From positions 124,001 through 188,000 of the forward strand of contig NZ_SMCR01000006.1 of assembly GCF_004343195.1 (NCBI RefSeq): a stretch of DNA of 64,000 nt, given 5' to 3'. Shown here piece after piece: positions 57,512 through 64,000 of the stretch. A program made the translations under genes and the position numbers. Position 1 is the first letter of the stretch, and every line of letters begins with the position of its first letter. The stretch comes from Biostraticola tofi. GTDB lineage: Bacteria > Pseudomonadota > Gammaproteobacteria > Enterobacterales > Enterobacteriaceae. The notes below the pieces were generated by a model. It made no database searches. It was given only the letters and a program-made list of their open reading frames with translations, and was not told where the DNA came from.

Positions 57512-58894
57512 GTGAATAAAGACGACGACGTTTTCCCAACACGCCATCCCGACACAGACCAGGCGGACTCCCGGCTCTGGAATTGGGCCCAGAACAGCAG
57601 CCTGGGCCAACGTGAGGCGGTACGTCAGCCTGAAAACCAGTCCCAGCTGCAGGAAATCATTGCCGGCAGCCGGGGCCATATCAACATCCTGGGCAGCCGC
57701 TACTCCCCTGGACGCATGCTAAGAGTGCAGGACCCGGATGATATCCTGCTGGACGCCGGCCTACTGCGCGGTCTTATCGGTACTGCCGATGATACCGCCA
57801 CTTTCGCCGGCGCCACACCGCTGCAGGATGTCTACGATACCTTGACCGGTCTCGGGCGCATGCTGCCCTCCTCCCCCGGCGTCATTGCCGCGCAGACTCT
57901 GGCGGGCGCCATGGCCACCGGCACCCATGGTCAAGGGCTGTATCAAAGTTCTATTGCCGACGAAGCCGTGAACATCCGTATCATGCTGGCGGATGGCAGC
58001 ATTGAAGAATTTGCCGCTGATCACCCGTATTTCGGCGCTGTGCAGGTTTCGCTGGGCGCTCTTGGGGTCATTCTCGAAGTGACGCTGCGTACCGTACCGC
58101 TCGGTATTTACACCTGCTACAAAAATGCCTGCAGCGCTGACGATCTCTCCTCATCGCTGACCCAGTGGAACCAGGACTTTGCCCTCAGCAAAGCCTGGTG
58201 GTTTCCGGAAGATAATCAAGTACATGTCTGGAATGCCCGCCAGGCAACCCAGGAAGAAGTACAGCTGTGGCAAGATAATGGCCGCCAAATCGTCAATTAC
58301 TCGGCAGGCAATGACACGCTCAATACCACCATCGACCAGACGCTGCAGCACATGCAGAACGACACCCGCATCAAAGATGAACACGGCAAGCCGTTCAAAA
58401 CCGTCACGCGGTTCAAAGATTTTTCAGATGTGATAGGCGATGTATACCAGGTATTCTGCCGCGGCATCGCTACGCCGCAGATCAATATTGAAATCGGTAT
58501 TCCCTTGAGCCGGGCGCCTGAGGTTATCGAGAAAATCAGGCAGTGGCATGCCCTGACACACCCCCATATGCATTACCCGATCATCCTGCGCTGCACCGGC
58601 GCCTCATCAGCCTGGCTCAGTCCGGCTTATGGCGAAGCGACCTGCTTTTTTGGCTTTGTGGTGTATTACGCTGAAGACGGCACGCTGTCGCCGGACGGCA
58701 TGCATTTTCTCAGTGAAGTGGAAAAACTGCTAGCCAAAGAAGGGGGTCGACCGCACTGGGGTAAATACTATCGTCGCGGGCTTTACCAGTGGTCTGACAT
58801 TTATCCCAAATGGGATTCCTTTCTTCAGGTCAGACATCATCTGGATCCGGAAGGAAAATTCAGCAATCGGTTTGTTGGCGATATCCTGAGCTGA
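57512..58894 (+). CDS. FAD-dependent aldonolactone oxidase-like oxidoreductase
   Basis: A 460-residue flavoprotein with an N-terminal FAD-binding-4 (PCMH/VAO) domain and a C-terminal D-arabinono-1,4-lactone oxidase-type domain. Seen: RQPENQSQLQEII, the FAD loop ILGSRYSPGRM at 59-69, SPGVIAAQTLAGAMATGTHG, and the C-terminal HWGKYYRRGL typical of L-gulono/arabinono-lactone oxidases. Where covalent members carry a histidine that binds the flavin (GSGHSP), this protein has Tyr64 (GSRYSP), so FAD is probably non-covalent. No signal peptide. Substrate may be an aldonolactone or a sugar alcohol. Starts with GTG seven bases after AAGGAG; followed after 62 bp by a GT8 gene. Confidence 0.85.
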   Translation: MNKDDDVFPTRHPDTDQADSRLWNWAQNSSLGQREAVRQPENQSQLQEIIAGSRGHINILGSRYSPGRMLRVQDPDDILLDAGLLRGLIGTADDTATFAGATPLQDVYDTLTGLGRMLPSSPGVIAAQTLAGAMATGTHGQGLYQSSIADEAVNIRIMLADGSIEEFAADHPYFGAVQVSLGALGVILEVTLRTVPLGIYTCYKNACSADDLSSSLTQWNQDFALSKAWWFPEDNQVHVWNARQATQEEVQLWQDNGRQIVNYSAGNDTLNTTIDQTLQHMQNDTRIKDEHGKPFKTVTRFKDFSDVIGDVYQVFCRGIATPQINIEIGIPLSRAPEVIEKIRQWHALTHPHMHYPIILRCTGASSAWLSPAYGEATCFFGFVVYYAEDGTLSPDGMHFLSEVEKLLAKEGGRPHWGKYYRRGLYQWSDIYPKWDSFLQVRHHLDPEGKFSNRFVGDILS

Positions 58895-58956
58895 TAGCTG
58901 AGCCACAGACGCGTTGACTCGTGCCATAATAACCCGTCATTTCACAGGAGCCCCCG

Positions 58957-59784
58957 TTGGCCTGGATCACACTGCTTACCAAGCCCGCCTATCTGGCGGG
59001 CGTCAGAACCTTGCGTCGTTCACTGCAGGATAGCGGCAGCCGCTATCCGCTGGTGGTGATGGTCACCGACAATATAGCGCCCGACATCTGCCGCCAACTG
59101 GAAAACGAAGGCTGCCTAATCCGCCCGGTGCAGCCACTGCAGCCCAATAGCCAGGCCGGGCAACAATACGCCAATCCGCGTTTTGCCGAAGTCTGGACCA
59201 AGCTCTGTGCCTGGTCGCTGACCGAATTTCGCCGGCTGGTGTTTCTGGATGCCGATATGCTAGTGCTGCGAAACATGGATGAACTGTTCACCCAGGCCCT
59301 GCCGCTGGACAGCATTGCGGCTTGCCACGCCTGCCGCTGTAATCCGTATCGCATCCCTTCCTACCCGGCCAGTTGGGTACCGGAAAATTGCTTCTACACC
59401 CATTGCGCCACCGCCACGCAAACCCAGGTAGACGCGCCCATCAGCCGCTACTTCAACTCGGGCTTTATGGTCCTCACCCCGGACACGTCTCTCTATGACG
59501 CCCTGATTCAGCAATTGGCCGGCATCACCGACCTGTCTGAATATCTGTTCCCGGAACAGGACCTGCTTAACCAGTTCTTTGCCGACCGCTGGGTGACGCT
59601 CCCCTACACCTACAACGCGCTCAAAACCCTCTCGGTCCACCACACCGGCATCTGGCACATTGACCAGGTCAAGAATCTCCATTTTATCCTGGAAAAGCCC
59701 TGGGACATTGACATCACCGCCGCCGAATACCAGCATGACCCCTACCTTGGCCTCTACCGCCGCTGGTGGAATGCTCGCGCCTAA
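58957..59784 (+). CDS. GT8 glycosyltransferase (glycogenin/galactinol synthase-like)
   Basis: A 275-residue GT-A fold retaining glycosyltransferase of family GT8. It begins MAWITLLTKPAYLAGVRTLRRSL, has the nucleotide-sugar and Mn binding DxD in RLVFLDADMLVLRNMDEL, then YFNSGFMVLTPD, FPEQDLLNQFF and the late metal ligand region HHTGIWHIDQVKNLHFILEKPW. It looks like the cytosolic glycogenin/galactinol synthase branch rather than the LPS glucosyl/galactosyltransferase branch. The start is a TTG at 58957 with CAGGAG six bases before it. It is probably co-transcribed with the FAD oxidoreductase; the two could modify one small sugar or polyol. Confidence 0.87.
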   Translation: MAWITLLTKPAYLAGVRTLRRSLQDSGSRYPLVVMVTDNIAPDICRQLENEGCLIRPVQPLQPNSQAGQQYANPRFAEVWTKLCAWSLTEFRRLVFLDADMLVLRNMDELFTQALPLDSIAACHACRCNPYRIPSYPASWVPENCFYTHCATATQTQVDAPISRYFNSGFMVLTPDTSLYDALIQQLAGITDLSEYLFPEQDLLNQFFADRWVTLPYTYNALKTLSVHHTGIWHIDQVKNLHFILEKPWDIDITAAEYQHDPYLGLYRRWWNARA

Positions 59785-59838
59785 AGGCAAACCCACGCAT
59801 TTGCCAATAGGGCCACCGGTTAAAGGGAAACCCTGCCC

Positions 59839-59881
59839 AACCGCCATCGCCGGTTACTGTTGGTAACCGCCGATGGCGGTT
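59839..59881. terminator. Long hairpin after the GT8 gene
   Basis: AACCGCCATCG (59839-59849) pairs with CGATGGCGGTT (59871-59881); after one C-C mismatch, CGGTTAC pairs with GTAACCG around a five-base loop. The 19-bp stem without a T-run resembles a transcript-stabilising element or a Rho-assisted terminator. Confidence 0.55.
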
Positions 59882-60138
59882 GATCCGCTATTCATTACCC
59901 CCCTGCTGATTGACTTCCCGCCAGCCATAACTGCTGCTGCAAAGGAACGTGTAAAACTGCAAATGCTGGCAAAATTGACCCGCCGTCAGTTCTCGCAGCG
60001 GTCTGGGGATCACTGCTACAGCTGTGTTCTGTTGTTAACCTTAATAATCATCATGTTATTCAGCCCACCGGTCGACTCTTTTCTCAGCCCATTTCGTCTG
60101 GCGAGGCATAATTTATGCTTGAATCAACAAACGAGAAA
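59882..60138. other. Spacer before the Fur box
   Basis: No gene supported; a 100-codon frame at 59873-60175 has no ribosome binding site or family resemblance. Composition turns AT-rich after 60030, where the receptor promoter should lie. Confidence 0.4.
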
Positions 60139-60157
60139 GATAATAATTATCATTAAT
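60139..60157. promoter_or_regulatory. Fur box upstream of the TonB receptor gene
   Basis: GATAATAATTATCATTAAT matches the Fur consensus GATAATGATAATCATTATC at most positions. It is 114 bp before the receptor start, so iron-replete cells should repress the receptor. Confidence 0.75.
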
Positions 60158-60270
60158 AGTGTGATCATCGATTAATGACCGCACTTTTTTATGTGCTGAT
60201 TAACCGCTTTCACCGGCGATGTTGTCGCCAGCACGTTGCTCAATCACTCCATAGACAAAGGGAATTAACC

Positions 60271-62388
60271 ATGGGATTGCCTTTCACCCTAAAGCGCTCA
60301 GTTTTGCTGTGCTCACTCGCGCTCACCGCGCCGGCGCTAAGCTATGCCGAAGATACGCTGACCGTGACCGCTGCGCCGACTGAATCCTCCGAATCAGAAA
60401 CATTTGGCTATGGGGTGAAAACCAGTACCGGCGCCACTAAAACCGATAAGCCGCTTATCGAAACCGGCCAGGCCATCAGCGTTGTCACCCGCCAGCAAAT
60501 GGAAGATCAAGGGGTACTGAACGTTAACCAGGCGCTGAATTATACGCCCGGCGTTTTTACCAATTTTGCCGGCGGCGCCAGCCGCTATGAAACGATTTCC
60601 CTGCGTGGATTTCACGGCGGAGACGTAGATAATACCTTTCTGGATGGCCTCAGGGTAATGAGCGACGGCGGTAGCTATAACAGCCTGCAGGTGGACCCCT
60701 GGTTCCTGGAACGCCTGGACGTCATCAAAGGCCCTTCATCAGCGCTGTATGGACAAACGGTGCCGGGTGGCCTGGTCAATATGACGTCTAAACGTCCGCA
60801 GTTTATCGAACAAGGCCATTTCCGGCTGATGGGCGGCACCAATGACACCACCGGTGCGGCATTTGATTATGGCAATGCCATCAATGATCAATGGGCCTTC
60901 CGCCTGACCGGTATCACCCGCAACAGCGATACCCAGTATGATCACACCCGTGAAGAGCGCTATGCCGTTTCCCCTTCACTGCTGTGGCAACCGGATGAAG
61001 ATACTTCATTGTTGATTAAAGCCTACCTGCAAAAGGATCCTTCCGGCGGCTATCACAGTTCAGTGCCCGGCGACGGCAGCTTGAACCCGCACAATGGCGA
61101 CAAGCTGAGCCGTGGCTTCTATGATGGCGAAACGTCGCTCGACCAGTTCAAACGCAATGAGCAGATCTACAGCCTGGCGTTCTCACACCGGTTCGACGAC
61201 ACCTGGTCATTCCGTTCCAACGCCGGTTATACCCATTCCAATGTCAATCAGGATCAGGTTTATCAACTAGGCTGGGACAGCAGCAATCCGAATGTCATGA
61301 ATCGCTATTATTCCGGTGAGCGCTCCTCACTGGACGCCTATTCGATCGATAACCAACTGCAGGCTGATTTCGCCACCGGCAACATTCAGCATCGGGTGGT
61401 ACTCGGCGCCGAATATCACCGCTATAAAAACGAATTGCTGGATGCAGGCGGTATGGCCACTTCGCTTAATGCGCTGACCGGCCAGTCTATCGGCGCCCTG
61501 CCTGACTACAGCTGGGCCGGCTCTCAACGGCGTTATTACCAGACCGGCGTCTATTTACAGGACGAGTTGAAACTGGACCGGTGGCGCGTCGATTTATCCG
61601 GCCGTTATGATCGTATCGTTGCCCAAAAAAGCGATACCGATGGCACCAGCGGTTACCGCCGCCAGGATGACCACATCAGCGGCCGCGGCTCGGTGCTGTA
61701 TGCGTTTGACAATGGCATTTCCCCTTATGTCAGCTACAGTACCGCCATCACCCCGGCCTCGATCGCCGGCCCGGACGGCGTGCTGCTCAAACCAACCACC
61801 GCCGAGCAATATGAGGCCGGTATCAAATACCAGCCGCCCGGCAGCGCCGACTTCTACTCGATTGCGGTCTATGACCTGACGCAAAAAGATGTAGCCAACC
61901 GGATTGTTACCCCACCTTCCTATGTCCCCGCCGGCAAAGTGCATTCCCGCGGCCTGGAGCTGGAAGCACGTAACCAGATAACGCCGCGTCTGAGCACCAT
62001 CGCCGGCTATACGCTGAACCGGGTGCGCTACAAGGATTCTGTCGATGGTAATGAGGGCCACACGCCGGTAGTAACGCCTAACCAGATGGCGACACTGTGG
62101 GCACATTACCAGTTTGACTATGGCATCAGCGTCGGCACCGGTGTGCGCTATCTGGGCAAGCAATGGGCGGATAATGAGAACACCACCCGCATTCCTTCGG
62201 CGACCCTGTTTGACGCCTCCATACGGGCGGATATGGCGGCCTGGAACAGCAGCCTGAAAGGGGCGTTCGTTCAGGTAAACGCCAACAACCTGACCGATCG
62301 CAATTACGTGGCGGCCTGCTATACCACGGGTAACTGCTACTGGGGCGCCGAGCGGACCATTATCGCCACCGTTGGTTACGATTTTTAA
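60271..62388 (+). CDS. TonB-dependent siderophore receptor (FhuA/FoxA-like)
   Basis: A 705-residue outer membrane receptor. Signal peptide 1-28 (LALTAPALSYA), TonB box DTLTVTA directly after it, plug domain with TGQAISVVTRQQMEDQG, LNYTPGVFTNFAGGASRYE, LRGFHGGDV and LDVIKGPSSALYGQTVPGGLVNM, then a barrel with ALTP-type segment IAGPDGVLLKPTTAEQYEAGIKY and terminal GYDF. The set is that of hydroxamate siderophore receptors (ferrichrome/ferrioxamine type). The ATG at 60271 follows AAGGGAA. A Fur box upstream indicates iron control. No siderophore ABC transporter or biosynthesis gene is adjacent, so it probably scavenges a foreign siderophore. Confidence 0.93.
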   Translation: MGLPFTLKRSVLLCSLALTAPALSYAEDTLTVTAAPTESSESETFGYGVKTSTGATKTDKPLIETGQAISVVTRQQMEDQGVLNVNQALNYTPGVFTNFAGGASRYETISLRGFHGGDVDNTFLDGLRVMSDGGSYNSLQVDPWFLERLDVIKGPSSALYGQTVPGGLVNMTSKRPQFIEQGHFRLMGGTNDTTGAAFDYGNAINDQWAFRLTGITRNSDTQYDHTREERYAVSPSLLWQPDEDTSLLIKAYLQKDPSGGYHSSVPGDGSLNPHNGDKLSRGFYDGETSLDQFKRNEQIYSLAFSHRFDDTWSFRSNAGYTHSNVNQDQVYQLGWDSSNPNVMNRYYSGERSSLDAYSIDNQLQADFATGNIQHRVVLGAEYHRYKNELLDAGGMATSLNALTGQSIGALPDYSWAGSQRRYYQTGVYLQDELKLDRWRVDLSGRYDRIVAQKSDTDGTSGYRRQDDHISGRGSVLYAFDNGISPYVSYSTAITPASIAGPDGVLLKPTTAEQYEAGIKYQPPGSADFYSIAVYDLTQKDVANRIVTPPSYVPAGKVHSRGLELEARNQITPRLSTIAGYTLNRVRYKDSVDGNEGHTPVVTPNQMATLWAHYQFDYGISVGTGVRYLGKQWADNENTTRIPSATLFDASIRADMAAWNSSLKGAFVQVNANNLTDRNYVAACYTTGNCYWGAERTIIATVGYDF

Positions 62389-62426
62389 CCGGCAAACGCG
62401 GCTGCTGGATAAAGACGGCAACCTCA

Positions 62427-62454
62427 AAGCCAGTCGGTGCAAGCTGACTGGCTT
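62427..62454 (+). terminator. Hairpin after the TonB receptor gene
   Basis: AAGCCAGTC (62427-62435) pairs with GACTGGCTT (62446-62454), 39 bp after the stop codon. Only a weak T content follows. Confidence 0.6.
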
Positions 62455-62468
62455 GATTAATGGCCAAT

Positions 62469-62512
62469 GTTCAGCTTACCCGCGAATAATGTTCAGCTTA
62501 CCCGCGAATAAT
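62469..62512. repeat. Two perfect 22-bp tandem copies
   Basis: GTTCAGCTTACCCGCGAATA plus AT is found at 62469-62490 and again at 62491-62512 without a mismatch, 80 bp behind the receptor gene. Confidence 0.9.
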
Positions 62513-62764
62513 GAGAAAATGCGGGTTATCACCCGGTAGTCAGACACAATTGGGGTACTCAATACGCCTAAAGGCGGCATCATCTCACTGAGATTAACCA
62601 CCGGCAACGGTACTCTTTGCCAGCGGGCGCAGGCGTGATACATAGCCGGATACCGTGACAGAACCCCCTGTTCAATTGCATCAATTTTGTGAATCAGATC
62701 GCATTTTTAGACTTTATTCACTAAAATAGCTTTTTGAAAGATTCACTATTCTGCAGAACCCCCT
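62513..62764. other. Leader of sotB; nothing else seen
   Basis: Spacer with an AT-rich final part (62690-62755) that should contain the sotB promoter. No gene or operator recognised. Confidence 0.4.
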
Positions 62765-63973
62765 ATGGAAACTACTTCAGTATCGCGCTCAACATCCTGG
62801 ATGCGGGTCGTCTTTCTGGCTTTTGCCGCCTTTATCTTTAATACCACCGAATTTGCTCCGGTGGGGTTGCTCAGCGACATTGCCGCCAGTTTTGATATGG
62901 AAAATGCCCAGGTTGGCCTGATGATCACCATCTATGCCTGGTGTGTGGCGCTGGCCTCGCTGCCGTTGATGTCCCTGACCACCAATGTGGAACGGCGTCG
63001 ATTGCTGATGGGGATTTTCGCGCTGTTTATCGTGTTCCATTTCCTGTCGGCGGTGGCCTGGAATTTCTGGATACTGATGGTATCGCGCATCGGCATTGCG
63101 CTGGCCCATGCCATTTTCTGGTCAATCACCGCCTCGATTGCCATCCGGCTGGCACCGCCCGGTAAAAAGTCTCAGGCGCTGAGCCTGCTGGCGACCGGTA
63201 CTGCCCTGGCGATGGTGCTGGGCCTGCCTCTTGGCCGGATAGTCGGCCAGTATATGGGCTGGCGTACCACCTTTATGGGGATCGGCGTGCTGGCCATCGT
63301 CATCATGTTTTACCTGATGAAACTGCTGCCCCGGCTACCCAGCGAACACTCCGGCTCGCTCCGAGACGTGCCCAAGCTGATGCGGCGACCTACCTTGGTC
63401 TGCCTGTATCTGCTGACGGTCGCGGTGGTTACCGCCCACTTTACCGCCTATAGCTACATTGAGCCGTTTGTGCAGGGTATCGCCGGTTTTGCCGACGAAT
63501 TTACCACCTTGCTGCTGTTGCTGTTCGGCGGCGCCGGTATTCTCGGCAGCCTGCTGTTCAGCCGTTATGGCAATAATTATGCTGATCGGGCATTGGTGCT
63601 GGCTATCGGTGCGCTGGTCATTTGCCTGCTGCTGCTGCTGCCCGCTGCTGCGTCTGAAGGGTATCTGGTCTGGCTGAGCCTGTTCTGGGGAACGGCCATG
63701 ATGGTTATCGGTCTGGCGATGCAGGCGAAGGTACTGACGCTTGCCCCGGATGCGACCGATATCGCCATGGCGCTCTATTCAGGTATCTTTAACCTGGGTA
63801 TTGGTGCCGGCGCACTGCTCGGCAACCAGGTCAGTATTCATGGCGGTATGTCAAACATCGGTTATGCCGGTGCGGCAATGGGCACATTGGCGCTGGCCTG
63901 GTGCGTCTATTCCCTGCGCCGCTACAGCCAACGCCTCTGCGATCTGCCGAGCCACCATCAGAGCCCGCTATAA
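62765..63973 (+). CDS. sotB: Sugar efflux transporter SotB (YdeA)
   Basis: A 402-residue twelve-span MFS exporter matching E. coli SotB/YdeA (396). Shared segments include [70 protein letters not shown] and [20 protein letters not shown]. It exports arabinose, IPTG-like sugars and other small sugars, and could relieve sugar stress in a cell that takes up arabinosides. Single-gene unit at the window end. Confidence 0.95.
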   Translation: METTSVSRSTSWMRVVFLAFAAFIFNTTEFAPVGLLSDIAASFDMENAQVGLMITIYAWCVALASLPLMSLTTNVERRRLLMGIFALFIVFHFLSAVAWNFWILMVSRIGIALAHAIFWSITASIAIRLAPPGKKSQALSLLATGTALAMVLGLPLGRIVGQYMGWRTTFMGIGVLAIVIMFYLMKLLPRLPSEHSGSLRDVPKLMRRPTLVCLYLLTVAVVTAHFTAYSYIEPFVQGIAGFADEFTTLLLLLFGGAGILGSLLFSRYGNNYADRALVLAIGALVICLLLLLPAAASEGYLVWLSLFWGTAMMVIGLAMQAKVLTLAPDATDIAMALYSGIFNLGIGAGALLGNQVSIHGGMSNIGYAGAAMGTLALAWCVYSLRRYSQRLCDLPSHHQSPL

Positions 63974-64000
63974 ATTATTCCCCCTTAGGTAAATCTTAAG

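Noticed and set aside
59873-60175. 100-codon frame before the TonB receptor
   Set aside because: Starts inside the 3' arm of the hairpin and runs through the Fur-box region; no coding character.
61594-62442. 282-codon minus-strand frame opposite the TonB receptor gene
   Set aside because: Antisense shadow of the receptor barrel; composition rich in Arg/Gly/Val without domain features.

Overview
The window reads as a chromosomal segment of a free-living or plant-associated member of the order Enterobacterales. The closest recognisable relatives of many proteins are Escherichia coli gene products in conserved order (btsT-yjiX-yjiA, dcuS-dcuR, amn, yehS, patA, patD, emtA, amyA, treA, sotB). The mix with plant-polysaccharide genes (GH51 arabinofuranosidase, GH88, DUF2264/GH154, KdgM-type porin) and the many non-coding tandem repeats suggest a Sodalis/Pectobacteriaceae-like lineage rather than E. 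coli itself; that placement is inference. No tRNA, rRNA, insertion sequence, integrase, prophage or CRISPR array was seen.

Layout. 0-3.7 kb: a DapA-superfamily aldolase, a CTP-synthase-like glutamine amidotransferase with an unfamiliar N-terminal half, and a class I aminotransferase. 3.7-6.7 kb: an arabinoside operon (GPH-family symporter and GH51 arabinofuranosidase). 7-11.6 kb: quinone oxidoreductase with a divergent LysR regulator, amn and yehS. 11.7-17.3 kb: a five-gene acid-sugar operon (DUF1537 kinase otnK, aldolase otnC, DeoR regulator, GntP permease, SAF-domain dehydrogenase) that differs from the E. coli ygb operon in its dehydrogenase and in lacking the OtnI isomerase. 17.8-20.8 kb: putrescine degradation (patA, patD). 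21-23 kb: YfaZ porin and a HcxA-type dehydrogenase. 23.3-28.5 kb: M20 amidohydrolase, polar amino acid ABC transporter and CapA-family protein; the first two transcription units share an 18-bp promoter motif.

28.6-32.5 kb: DcuS/DcuR fumarate-type two-component system followed by a DASS dicarboxylate carrier. 32.7-40 kb: periplasmic trehalase, membrane acyltransferase, EmtA lytic transglycosylase, YjiA GTPase, YjiX and the pyruvate transporter BtsT. 40.3-47 kb: cytoplasmic amylase, a beta-glucoside PTS operon with three palindromic upstream sites, a Gln/Thr-rich repeat locus, and a 2-hydroxycarboxylate transporter. 47-53.5 kb: a compact AT-richer locus for uronic-acid-containing oligosaccharides (KdgM-type porin, GH88, LacY-like permease, DUF2264/GH154, divergent AraC regulator). 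54-64 kb: a GH25-like protein without its catalytic acids, a PcrA/UvrD-like helicase, a FAD lactone-oxidase-like enzyme paired with a GT8 glycosyltransferase, a Fur-controlled TonB receptor and SotB.

Taken together the genes equip the cell to take up and catabolise plant sugars, acid sugars, C4-dicarboxylates, pyruvate, polyamines and modified amino acids. The most distinctive window-wide signal is a set of short tandem repeats placed at gene 3' ends, several of which duplicate the last codons together with the stop codon.
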